Source of the DNA: Pseudoponticoccus marisrubri
GTDB lineage: Bacteria > Pseudomonadota > Alphaproteobacteria > Rhodobacterales > Rhodobacteraceae
Direction of reading: 5' to 3'
Length of the DNA stretch: 64,000 nt
NCBI RefSeq assembly: GCF_001482405.1
Contig: NZ_LPXO01000001.1
Coordinates: 186,001 to 250,000 of the forward strand
The notes beneath the pieces were generated by a model, which saw nothing but the letters and a program-made list of their open reading frames with translations, searched no databases and was not told where the DNA came from. Within the stretch, counting starts at the first letter, position 1, and each line of letters starts with the position of its first letter. Both the position numbers and the translations under genes were made by a program. Positions 18,403 to 26,105 of the stretch are shown here, piece after piece.

Positions 18403-19298
18403 GGCGCGCCGCCGCGCAGGCGCGCGCGGCCGCGGCGCTGGCTGCGCGGGGTCAGCCTGCCCCGGTGCCCATGGGCCCGGAGGGCGCGCGGCAGGCGCAC
18501 CTGTTCCGGGCCGAGCGGCCGGAGGGGCCGCTTGTCGTCAAGACCTGGGCGCCCGAGGCGGCCGAACGCGCCCGCGCGCAGGCCCGCCGGCAGTCCGAGC
18601 TCGCCCCGGCGCTGCAGGACGGCCCCTGCCGCGTGCCCGCGGTGCATTTCTTCGACGAGGACCATCTTGCGCTGGCCATGCAGGCCGTGCCGGGCCACGA
18701 CCTGGCCACGCTCTGGCAGGACCGGGGCGATCCAAGGCTGGCCCGGGCGGCGGGACACTGGCTGCGCGCCTTGCACGGGCTGAGCCTGCGCGAGACGCGC
18801 TTCGACCCGAAAGGTCAGGTCAACTGGCTGGACCGGCTGGTGGCCGCGGGCGAGGCCGGCAACCGCGCCATCCCCGACCTGCCGGGCTTCACCCGGGCCG
18901 CCCGCGCGGTGCAGGCCCGCATGGTGGCGGCCGCGGGGCGCTCCGCCACCCGCGCCATAACGCATCGCGACATGACGCTGTCGAACCTGATGCTAGATGC
19001 CAGCGGTACGGTCTGGGGGCTGGATGTCGAGAACCGACGCGAGGACGAACCGCTGCGCGATCTCTTCACCCTTGCGCTGGACCTTGCGACGCTGGGTCCC
19101 GGAGACGCTGGGCCCGGCCGCGCCGCGCTGATCGCGGGCTATGGCGACGCACAGACCCATCCGCTCGTGCGGCTGGCACTGCAGGGGGGCTTTGCGCTCT
19201 GGGTCTGGGCCAACACACCGGCGCGCCCGTCCCGGCGCCAGATCCGGAGGCTTGCCTTTGCCGAGCGCGTGCTGGCGGACGATGCACCACTGATCTGA
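18399..19298 (+). CDS. Aminoglycoside/choline kinase-like phosphotransferase
   Basis: 299-residue protein of the protein-kinase-like phosphotransferase fold. The catalytic loop is THRDMTLSNLMLD (HxDxxxxN), and the metal-binding loop appears as GLDVENRREDEP, a variant of the usual DFE/D. The start is GTG at 18399, overlapping the acylase stop, so the two genes are probably co-translated. The N-terminus is Ala/Arg-rich. The substrate is unknown; similar proteins phosphorylate small amines, sugars or choline. Convergent with hflX. Confidence 0.7.
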   Translation: MRRAAAQARAAAALAARGQPAPVPMGPEGARQAHLFRAERPEGPLVVKTWAPEAAERARAQARRQSELAPALQDGPCRVPAVHFFDEDHLALAMQAVPGHDLATLWQDRGDPRLARAAGHWLRALHGLSLRETRFDPKGQVNWLDRLVAAGEAGNRAIPDLPGFTRAARAVQARMVAAAGRSATRAITHRDMTLSNLMLDASGTVWGLDVENRREDEPLRDLFTLALDLATLGPGDAGPGRAALIAGYGDAQTHPLVRLALQGGFALWVWANTPARPSRRQIRRLAFAERVLADDAPLI

Positions 19299-19315
19299 GA
19301 CCCGGCCGCGCCCGG

Positions 19316-20593
19316 TCAGTCCATCGACGCGAAGCGGGCGCGGTCGCGCGCCGACCAGTTCAGCTGCAGGCGAAAGCCGTCCTCGCCCTGCTGCTCGCCC
19401 TCGACAAGGCCGCGCTCGAACAGCCAGGCGCGCTTGCGCCCTTCATCATAGCCCAGCACCAGTTCCTCGCGCCGCCGTTCCTCGCCCAAGGCGCGGGTCA
19501 CGGCCTGCAGCATCTCGTCCAGCCCCTGCCCGGTCAGGGCCGAGACGACAAAGACGCCGTCCTCGCGCGTGGCGCGCAGGCGCAGCGCCTCGGCCTCGTC
19601 CGCGTCGAGCAGGTCGATCTTGTTCCACAGCTCGATCTGGGCGGTCTCCTCGGCCACGCCGAGGCTTTCGAGGATGGCGCGCACATCGGCGGCCTGCTCA
19701 TCCGTCTCGGGATGAGAGATGTCGCGCACATGCACCACCACGTCGGCGGCCAGCACCTCTTCCAGCGTGGCGCGGAAGGCCGCGACCAGCTCGGTCGGCA
19801 GGTCCGAGATGAAGCCCACCGTGTCCGACAGGATCACGTCCGCCCCGGTGGGCAGCGTCACCTTGCGCATGGTCGGGTCCAGCGTGGCAAAGAGCATGTC
19901 CTTGGCCATCACCTCGGCCCCGGTCAGCCGGTTGAACAGGGTGGACTTGCCGGCATTGGTATAGCCCACCAGCGCGACGATCGGGTACGGCACCTTGGCG
20001 CGCGCCTTGCGGTGCAGGTCACGCGTGCGCACCACCTTGTCCAGCTGCCGGCGCAGGCGCACCAGCTGCTCGTCGATGGCGCGGCGGTCCGCCTCGATCT
20101 GCGTCTCGCCCGGGCCGCCGACGAATCCCAGCCCGCCGCGCTGGCGTTCCAGGTGGGTCCAGGCGCGCACCAGCCGGGTGCGCTGGTAGGACAGGTGCGC
20201 CATCTCGACCTGCAGCACGCCCTCGCGCGTGGCGGCGCGGTCCGAGAAGATCTCGAGGATCAGCCCGGTCCGGTCGAGCAGCTTGACCTTCCATTCCTTT
20301 TCCAGGTTGCGCTGCTGCACGGGGGTCACCGGGCCGTCGACCAGCACCAGCTCGACCTCGGCGGCCTTCAGCCGCTCGGCCAGCTCGGCGATCTTGCCCG
20401 AGCCGAACAGCATGCCGGGCTGGGGCCGCGGCAGGGGCACGACCTCGTGGCCGACCACTTCGAGGTCGGGCAGCGCATGGGCCAGCGACACGGCCTCGTC
20501 CAGCGCCATGGGCGCGTCCCGGCGGTCCGGGTCGCTCTTGATGTCGGGATGCAGGACCCAGGCGCGGGTCACATGCGGGGCGTGTTCCTTCAA
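19316..20593 (-). CDS. hflX: GTPase HflX
   Basis: Ribosome-associated GTPase that splits stalled or heat-damaged 70S ribosomes. The 425 residues hold an N-terminal HflX domain ([23 protein letters not shown]), the linker segment [18 protein letters not shown] and a G domain. The G domain shows [16 protein letters not shown] (G1), [10 protein letters not shown] (G3) and NKIDLLD (G4). Translation appears to start at TTG (20593), overlapping the hfq stop as TTGA after AAGGGGA; a GTG seven codons downstream is the alternative. hfq-hflX adjacency is classic across proteobacteria. Confidence 0.93.
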   Translation of the reverse strand: MKEHAPHVTRAWVLHPDIKSDPDRRDAPMALDEAVSLAHALPDLEVVGHEVVPLPRPQPGMLFGSGKIAELAERLKAAEVELVLVDGPVTPVQQRNLEKEWKVKLLDRTGLILEIFSDRAATREGVLQVEMAHLSYQRTRLVRAWTHLERQRGGLGFVGGPGETQIEADRRAIDEQLVRLRRQLDKVVRTRDLHRKARAKVPYPIVALVGYTNAGKSTLFNRLTGAEVMAKDMLFATLDPTMRKVTLPTGADVILSDTVGFISDLPTELVAAFRATLEEVLAADVVVHVRDISHPETDEQAADVRAILESLGVAEETAQIELWNKIDLLDADEAEALRLRATREDGVFVVSALTGQGLDEMLQAVTRALGEERRREELVLGYDEGRKRAWLFERGLVEGEQQGEDGFRLQLNWSARDRARFASMD

Positions 20594-20829
20594 GAGTCCC
20601 CTTCGCCGTCATACAGGTTGATCGGCTGGCTTGGCATGATGGTCGAGATCGCGTGCTTGTAGACCAGCTGGGACTGGCCGTCGCGGCGCAGCAGGACGCA
20701 GAAATTGTCGAACCACGTGATCACGCCCTGCAGCTTGACGCCGTTGATCAGGAACACGGTCACGGGCACCTTGGTCTTGCGAACGTGATTGAGAAATGCG
20801 TCCTGAAGGTTCTGTCTGTCCGAAGCCAT
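20590..20829 (-). CDS. hfq: RNA chaperone Hfq
   Basis: Hexameric Sm-like protein that pairs small RNAs with mRNAs. The 79 residues start [20 protein letters not shown]. The Sm1 motif is [20 protein letters not shown] and the Sm2 motif is [10 protein letters not shown], with the RNA-binding YKHA conserved. The short C-terminal tail is normal for alphaproteobacteria. The family N-terminus fixes the ATG at 20829; longer in-frame ORFs upstream are not homologous. Located between trkH and hflX, as in Rhodobacter. Confidence 0.96.
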   Translation of the reverse strand: MASDRQNLQDAFLNHVRKTKVPVTVFLINGVKLQGVITWFDNFCVLLRRDGQSQLVYKHAISTIMPSQPINLYDGEGDS

Positions 20830-20997
20830 CTGAAATTGCCTTTTTTCTTGCGATGCCCGGTACGGCGGGCGGCCCTCGTTCCGCCGGAGTATGTCGCGCG
20901 CGCGGCGGAGTTTCCAGCCGAAAAATAATGCGTTTCCCGGCAAGCGCGCGGCTTGGCATTCCGGCAACACGCGCCCGTTCGCCGCAGGGCGGCGGGC

Positions 20998-22506
20998 TCA
21001 GTCGCGCCAGATGTCGGGCGTGAACATGACGATCACCGCCAGCAGTTCCAGCCGGCCCAGCACCATGGCCCCGCAAAGCAGCAGCTTGGCCGGCCAGGCC
21101 ATGCCCATCAGGTCGATCGGGACGGCCGGCGCCACCTCGATCAGCGGGCCCGTGTTGGACAGCGCCGCGATGGTCAGCACGGTGGCCGGTTCGAATCCCT
21201 GCCCCGTCAGGCCCAGCAGAACGGTCAGCGCCGCGATGGTGATCGCGAAGAGCATGAAGAACACCCAGGCGATGAAGGCGCCCTCGCGCCGGATGCGCCG
21301 CCCCGCCGCGCCGACCCGCCCCACAGAGGAGGGATGGATCAGCCGCTCGATCTCGCGCTTGCCGTTGAGGTAGAGCGCGAAGACCCTAAGCAGCTTGACC
21401 CCGCCCGCGGTGGTGGCCACGCCGCCGCCCACCAGCGCCAGCCCCATCAGGATCAGACCCGGCGTCGACAGGCCCGACCAGCCCTGCGCCGTGGCCCAGT
21501 CCGCGCTGAGAAAGCCTGTCGTGGACAGGTAGGACAGCGCCGTGAAGAGCCCGCCCCAGAGCGCGCGCAGCCCGGCCTGCCAGTTCTGCTCGTCGCCCAC
21601 GTCGAAGGCGGCCGACCAGTGGCGCAGGAAGAGCAGCACCGGCACCACGGCGACGATGGCAAGGCCCAGCCGGAACTCGGGGTCGTGCAAGAGCCCACGC
21701 TCCATCCGCGTGTCGCTGGAGAAGGTCAGTCGCGACAGGGCGAAGACGAGGAAGCAGAACAGGATCATCTCGCCCGCCATGCCGCTGGGCGCGGCCTCGA
21801 GCCCGCCCACCGGCGAGATCCCCGAGGTCGACATGGCGGCCATGGCATGGCTGAGCGCCACCAGCGGCGGATCGCCCGCCACCAGCAGCATCACCGTCAG
21901 CGCGGCGGTAAGCCCGGTATAGACGGGAAAGAGCGCCTCGACGCTGCGCCAGAGCCGCTGTCCGGGATCCGAGACCGCGCTGCGCGCCGCGCCCTGCAGA
22001 TCGGCCTGTCCGGGCTCGCCGCTGGCGGTCACCTCGAACCCGCCCAGTGCCAGCGGTGCCATGATCGCCGCCGCGGCCACCCACATCAGCAGCCCGCCCA
22101 TCCAGCCGACCTGCGCCCGCCACAGGTGCTCGGGCGCCGACAGCCGGCCCGGCTCGAACAGGGTGGCGCCCGTGGTGGTCAGGGCCGAGACCATCTCGAA
22201 ATAGGCGCTGGTGAAGCTGGTGTTGCGCACCGCCTCGTGGAACGGCACGGCCAGGAAGACCGGCAGGAAGACGAAGACCGCGGCCAGCCCGACCAGCTGG
22301 CGCAGCGCGTGGCGGTTGTGCTCGCGATTGGCCAGCGCCATGCCGACCAGCGCGGTCAGGATGCCGCCGAGCAGCCCGGCATAGAAGAAGCTGCGCGCGT
22401 CGTGATATTCGCCCAGCACCCGGGCATAGACCGCCGGCACGATCATCGAGACCGAGGCGAGGCCCAGCACGATCAGGACGAAGGGGAGCGCGCGAATCGC
22501 CGCCAT
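20998..22506 (-). CDS. trkH: Trk/Ktr potassium uptake transmembrane subunit TrkH
   Basis: 502-residue integral membrane K+ channel-like subunit of the SKT superfamily. It is built of four M1-P-M2 repeats; the first selectivity filter is in SALTTTGATLFEPG, and related filters occur at MSTSGISPVGG, YLSTTGFLSAD and ALSNTGPLIEV. It works with cytosolic TrkA, whose gene ends six bases upstream, so the two are co-transcribed. A G+C hairpin at about 20969-20996 follows the stop and precedes the hfq promoter region. Confidence 0.9.
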   Translation of the reverse strand: MAAIRALPFVLIVLGLASVSMIVPAVYARVLGEYHDARSFFYAGLLGGILTALVGMALANREHNRHALRQLVGLAAVFVFLPVFLAVPFHEAVRNTSFTSAYFEMVSALTTTGATLFEPGRLSAPEHLWRAQVGWMGGLLMWVAAAAIMAPLALGGFEVTASGEPGQADLQGAARSAVSDPGQRLWRSVEALFPVYTGLTAALTVMLLVAGDPPLVALSHAMAAMSTSGISPVGGLEAAPSGMAGEMILFCFLVFALSRLTFSSDTRMERGLLHDPEFRLGLAIVAVVPVLLFLRHWSAAFDVGDEQNWQAGLRALWGGLFTALSYLSTTGFLSADWATAQGWSGLSTPGLILMGLALVGGGVATTAGGVKLLRVFALYLNGKREIERLIHPSSVGRVGAAGRRIRREGAFIAWVFFMLFAITIAALTVLLGLTGQGFEPATVLTIAALSNTGPLIEVAPAVPIDLMGMAWPAKLLLCGAMVLGRLELLAVIVMFTPDIWRD

Positions 22507-22512
22507 CGGGGA

Positions 22513-23889
22513 TCAGAAGAAATCGATCGAGACCTGCAGCAGGCGCTCGACCTCGGGCACGTCCTTGCTGAGGGCGAACATCACGATCAGGTCGCCCTCC
22601 TCGATCTTGGTGCTGCCGGTGGGGCGCACCACCTTGTCGCCCTTCTTCAGCGCGCCGACCAGCACGCCTTCGGGGAAGTCGATCTCGCGGATGCGCGCGC
22701 CCGAGATCGGCGAGGTGGACAGCACCTCGGCCTCGATCACCTCGGCCTCGGCATCGCCGATGGAATAGACCGCACGCACCCGCCCGTGGCGGATGTGGCG
22801 CAGGATCGAGCTGACCGTGGTGGCGCGCGGGTTGATATAGGCGTCGATCCCCAGCGGCTCCATCAGCGGCACCAGCGTGGGGTCGTTGATCAACGCGATC
22901 ACCATGGGACAGCCCTTTGCCTTGGCGCGCACCGCGACCAGCATGTTGGTCTTGTCGTCATCGGTCACGCAGAGCGCGGCATCGGCGCGCTCGACACCGG
23001 CCTCGGACAGCAGCGCGGCATCCAGCCCGTCGCCATGCAGCACGATGGTGCGCTCCAGCTCCTCGGCGGCGCGCTCGGCGCTCTTGCGCGAGCGTTCGAT
23101 GACCTTGGCGCGGACGCGCTCCTCCTGGCCCTCCAGCGCGCTGGCCACGGCCAGCCCGACATTGCCGCCGCCCACGATGACCACGCGCTCCTGCTTGCGG
23201 ACCTGCTTGCCGAAGATCTCGAGCGTGCGGCGGATGTCGTCGCGATGCACCATCACATAGGCCGAATCTCCGTCGAAGAGCTGGTCGCCCGGCTCGGGCG
23301 AGAAGAGCGTGCCCTCGCGGCGCACCCCCACAACCACCGCGCGCAGGGTGGAGAACAGGTCCGACAGCTGGCGCAGCGGCGTGTTCACGATCGGGCAGTC
23401 GGGATCCACCGACAGGCCCATCAGCTGCGCGTCGCCGTTGAAGAAGATCTCGGTGTCGAAGGCGGCGGGCGCGGCCAGGCGCTGCAGCGCGGCCTCGGCC
23501 ACCTCCTTCTCGGGGCTGATCACCACATCGATGGGCATGTGATCGCGCCGGTAGAGATCGGAATAGATCGCCGTCAGGTAGGATTGCGCGCGCAGCCGCG
23601 CGACCTTGCGCGGCACGGAAAAGACCGAATGCGCGACCTGGCAGGTGACCATGTTCACCTCGTCCGAATAGGTCGCGGCGATCACCATGTCGGCATCGCG
23701 CGCACCGGCCTTGTCCAGCACGTCCGGGTAGGAGGCAAAGCCGGCAATGCCCTGCACGTCCAGCGTATCGGTGGCACGCCGCACCAGATCGGGATTGTTG
23801 TCCACCACCGTGACGTCGTTGCGCTCGCCCGACAGGTGCCGCGCGATCTGCCAGCCGACCTGGCCCGCCCCGCAAATGATGACCTTCAT
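22513..23889 (-). CDS. trkA: Trk potassium transporter regulatory subunit TrkA
   Basis: 458-residue peripheral membrane protein that gates TrkH in response to NAD(H)/ATP. It is a duplicated RCK protein. The first Rossmann motif is IICGAGQVGWQIARHL at the N-terminus with acceptor Asp in VVDNN; the second is VVIVGGGNVGLAVASAL near residue 235. Each is followed by a TrkA-C domain. The position after ntrX and before hfq matches the Rhodobacter capsulatus order. Confidence 0.94.
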   Translation of the reverse strand: MKVIICGAGQVGWQIARHLSGERNDVTVVDNNPDLVRRATDTLDVQGIAGFASYPDVLDKAGARDADMVIAATYSDEVNMVTCQVAHSVFSVPRKVARLRAQSYLTAIYSDLYRRDHMPIDVVISPEKEVAEAALQRLAAPAAFDTEIFFNGDAQLMGLSVDPDCPIVNTPLRQLSDLFSTLRAVVVGVRREGTLFSPEPGDQLFDGDSAYVMVHRDDIRRTLEIFGKQVRKQERVVIVGGGNVGLAVASALEGQEERVRAKVIERSRKSAERAAEELERTIVLHGDGLDAALLSEAGVERADAALCVTDDDKTNMLVAVRAKAKGCPMVIALINDPTLVPLMEPLGIDAYINPRATTVSSILRHIRHGRVRAVYSIGDAEAEVIEAEVLSTSPISGARIREIDFPEGVLVGALKKGDKVVRPTGSTKIEEGDLIVMFALSKDVPEVERLLQVSIDFF

Positions 23890-24019
23890 GGCCTGCCCTC
23901 ACACCGCCTGACGCCCGGCATGGCACGGCGCCGCGCCGTGGTCAACGTCCGGGGAACAGGGGCGGGTCCGGACCGGGGCGCCCCGCCCCGCCCGGGGCCA
24001 TCCGGCCCGGGATGCGCGC

Positions 24020-24637
24020 TCACTGCGCGGCGGTCTCGGCGCGGGCGCGGGCCTTCCAGTCGCGCTTCCAGGCAAAGACCTGCTGGCGGGGCTCCCAGAC
24101 ATAGCGGGGATCCTCGGTCACGCCCACGAAGTAGAGCCGGCCCAGCCCCTGCCGCCACGGGTCCAGCACGATGCCGGTCTCCATCGGCGCGCCCTTCGCG
24201 GTCAGGATCAGCGTGGAATGCTCCAGCCGGATGTTGCGCGAATTGGCGATGGCACGGTGCAGGTCGAAGGTGCGGAAGCGCTCGGCCCGCATGGCGCGTT
24301 CGAGGTCGTCGGCCCAGTCCTTGCACAGCCCGCGCGGGCGCTGGCCGTTATTGACCTTCATGTTGTGCAGCAGCGGCGGGTCGGTCACGTTCCACTCGCG
24401 CGCCCAGACCAGCGGCTCCATCACCGCGATGCGGGCGGCGCGGCGTGCCTCGGCCGGGTCCACGCCGGGGCCGAGATCCATCAGCGCCTGTGTCAGCGCC
24501 ATGACCTTGGCCTCCTCGGTGTTCTGGGTGGCGGTGAAGGCGCGCGCCTCGCCATTGGCCAGCTTGTCCTCGGGCATGCCGCAGCCGGCCAGCAGGCCCA
24601 ACCCCAGGCATAGTGCCCAAACCATCCGCAGGATCAT
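24020..24637 (-). CDS. Hypothetical lipoprotein
   Basis: 205 residues with a lipoprotein signal peptide: MILRMVWALCLGLGLLAGCG, lipobox LAGC with Cys19. The mature part is hydrophilic, with repeated short motifs such as DPAEARRAARIAVMEPLVW, NNGQRPRGLCKDWADDLERA and IVLDPWRQGLGRLYFVGV. I do not recognise a named family, though the Cys and Trp pattern suggests a conserved fold. The start is the ATG at 24637; the in-frame ATG further upstream would bury the signal peptide. It separates ntrX from trkA on the same strand. Confidence 0.72.
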   Translation of the reverse strand: MILRMVWALCLGLGLLAGCGMPEDKLANGEARAFTATQNTEEAKVMALTQALMDLGPGVDPAEARRAARIAVMEPLVWAREWNVTDPPLLHNMKVNNGQRPRGLCKDWADDLERAMRAERFRTFDLHRAIANSRNIRLEHSTLILTAKGAPMETGIVLDPWRQGLGRLYFVGVTEDPRYVWEPRQQVFAWKRDWKARARAETAAQ

Positions 24638-24665
24638 TGCCCGCCCCCCGTGTTCATCGCGGCTC

Positions 24666-26081
24666 TCAGGACACTTCCTGCATCGGATGGTCGACATGGG
24701 CAACCCGTCCGCCCGACTTGGCCGAGGTCACCACGCCCAGCGACTTGAGCTTGCGGTGCAGGGCCGAGCGCTCCATCCCGACAAAGGAGGCGGTGCGCGA
24801 GATGTTGCCCCCGAAGCGGTTGATCTGGGTCATCAGGTATTCGCGTTCGAACGCCTCGCGCGCCTCGCGCAGGGGCAGCGTCGCCAGCGTGCCGGAAAGC
24901 ACCACGCGATCCTCGCCGCCATCCTCGCGGCCGCCCTCCTGCGGCAGCTCGCGCGCCTCGATCGGGCCGGTGCCGTCGCCCAGGATCAGCACCCGCTCGA
25001 CCAGGTTCTTGAGCTGGCGCACGTTGCCGGGCCAGGTCATGGTCTGCATCAGCGCCACCGCGTCCTCGGAGAGCGCGCGCATGGGCAGGCCCTGCCCCTG
25101 GTGGCAGCTCTCGATGAAATACTGTGCCAGCACGGGGATGTCCTCGCGCCGCTCGGCCAGCGAGGGCACCGCGATCGGCACCACGTTCAGCCGGTGATAG
25201 AGCTCTTCGCGGAAACGGCCCTGCGCAATCTCGGTCTGCAGGTCGCGATTGGTCGAGGAGATCACGCGCAAATCGACCCGCACCTTGTCATTGCCGCCCA
25301 CGCGGGTGAACTGCTGGTCGACCAGCACGCGCAGAATCTTGGACTGGGTGCCGACCGGCATGTCGGCCACCTCGTCGAAATAGATCACCCCGCCATGCGC
25401 CTGCTCCAGCAGGCCCGGTTCGACCCCGCGCTTGGCGCTTTCACGTCCGAAGAGCATCGCCTCCATCATCTCGGGCTCGACGCCGGCGCAGTTGACGGTG
25501 ACGAAGGGGCCGCGCGCCCGGTTGGAACGGCCGTGAATATAGCGCGCCGCCACCTCCTTGCCGCTGCCGGCCGGGCCGGTCAGCATGACGCGGCCATTGG
25601 ACTTGGTCACCTTGTCCAGCTGGCTGACCAGCCCGCGGAAGGACGGGCTCTCGCCCACCATCTCGGCCGCCTTGACCTCGCCGCGCTTGAGCTGCTGGTT
25701 CTCGCGGCGCAGAAGCGATGTCTCCATCGCGCGGCGGATCACCACCAGCAGCTGGTCGATGTTGAACGGCTTCTCGATGAAGTCGTAGGCGCCCTGCTTG
25801 ATCGCCGCCACGGCGATCTCGATATTGCCGTGGCCCGAGATGATGACGACGGGAATGTCGGGATTGTCGCGCTTGACGGTCTTGAGGATGTCGATCCCGT
25901 CCATCTTGCTGTCCTTCAGCCAGATGTCGAGGATCAGCAGCGCCGGAGGCTCGGCGTTGATCTCGGTCATCGCGTCCTGGCTGTTTCCGGCCAGCCGCGT
26001 GGTAAAGCCCTCGTCTTCCAGGATGTCCCCGATCAGCTCGCGGATGTCGCGCTCGTCGTCCACAATCAGGATGTCACTCAT
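24666..26081 (-). CDS. ntrX: Nitrogen response regulator NtrX
   Basis: 471-residue response regulator, partner of NtrY. The receiver domain has the acidic pair in IVDDERD and the phosphoryl Asp in LILDIWLKDSKMDG. The AAA+ domain has Walker A GPAGSGKEVAARYIHG and Walker B GGVIYFDEVADMP. The C-terminal Fis-type helix-turn-helix is GNISRTASFVGMERSALHRK. The GAFTGA loop expected between Walker A and B is absent; the region reads FGRESAKRGVEPGLLEQ. Direct sigma-54 activation is therefore unlikely. It starts 24 bases after the ntrY stop. Confidence 0.94.
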   Translation of the reverse strand: MSDILIVDDERDIRELIGDILEDEGFTTRLAGNSQDAMTEINAEPPALLILDIWLKDSKMDGIDILKTVKRDNPDIPVVIISGHGNIEIAVAAIKQGAYDFIEKPFNIDQLLVVIRRAMETSLLRRENQQLKRGEVKAAEMVGESPSFRGLVSQLDKVTKSNGRVMLTGPAGSGKEVAARYIHGRSNRARGPFVTVNCAGVEPEMMEAMLFGRESAKRGVEPGLLEQAHGGVIYFDEVADMPVGTQSKILRVLVDQQFTRVGGNDKVRVDLRVISSTNRDLQTEIAQGRFREELYHRLNVVPIAVPSLAERREDIPVLAQYFIESCHQGQGLPMRALSEDAVALMQTMTWPGNVRQLKNLVERVLILGDGTGPIEARELPQEGGREDGGEDRVVLSGTLATLPLREAREAFEREYLMTQINRFGGNISRTASFVGMERSALHRKLKSLGVVTSAKSGGRVAHVDHPMQEVS

Positions 26082-26105
26082 GCCTTGCCTCTTACCTTCA
26101 CGTTC

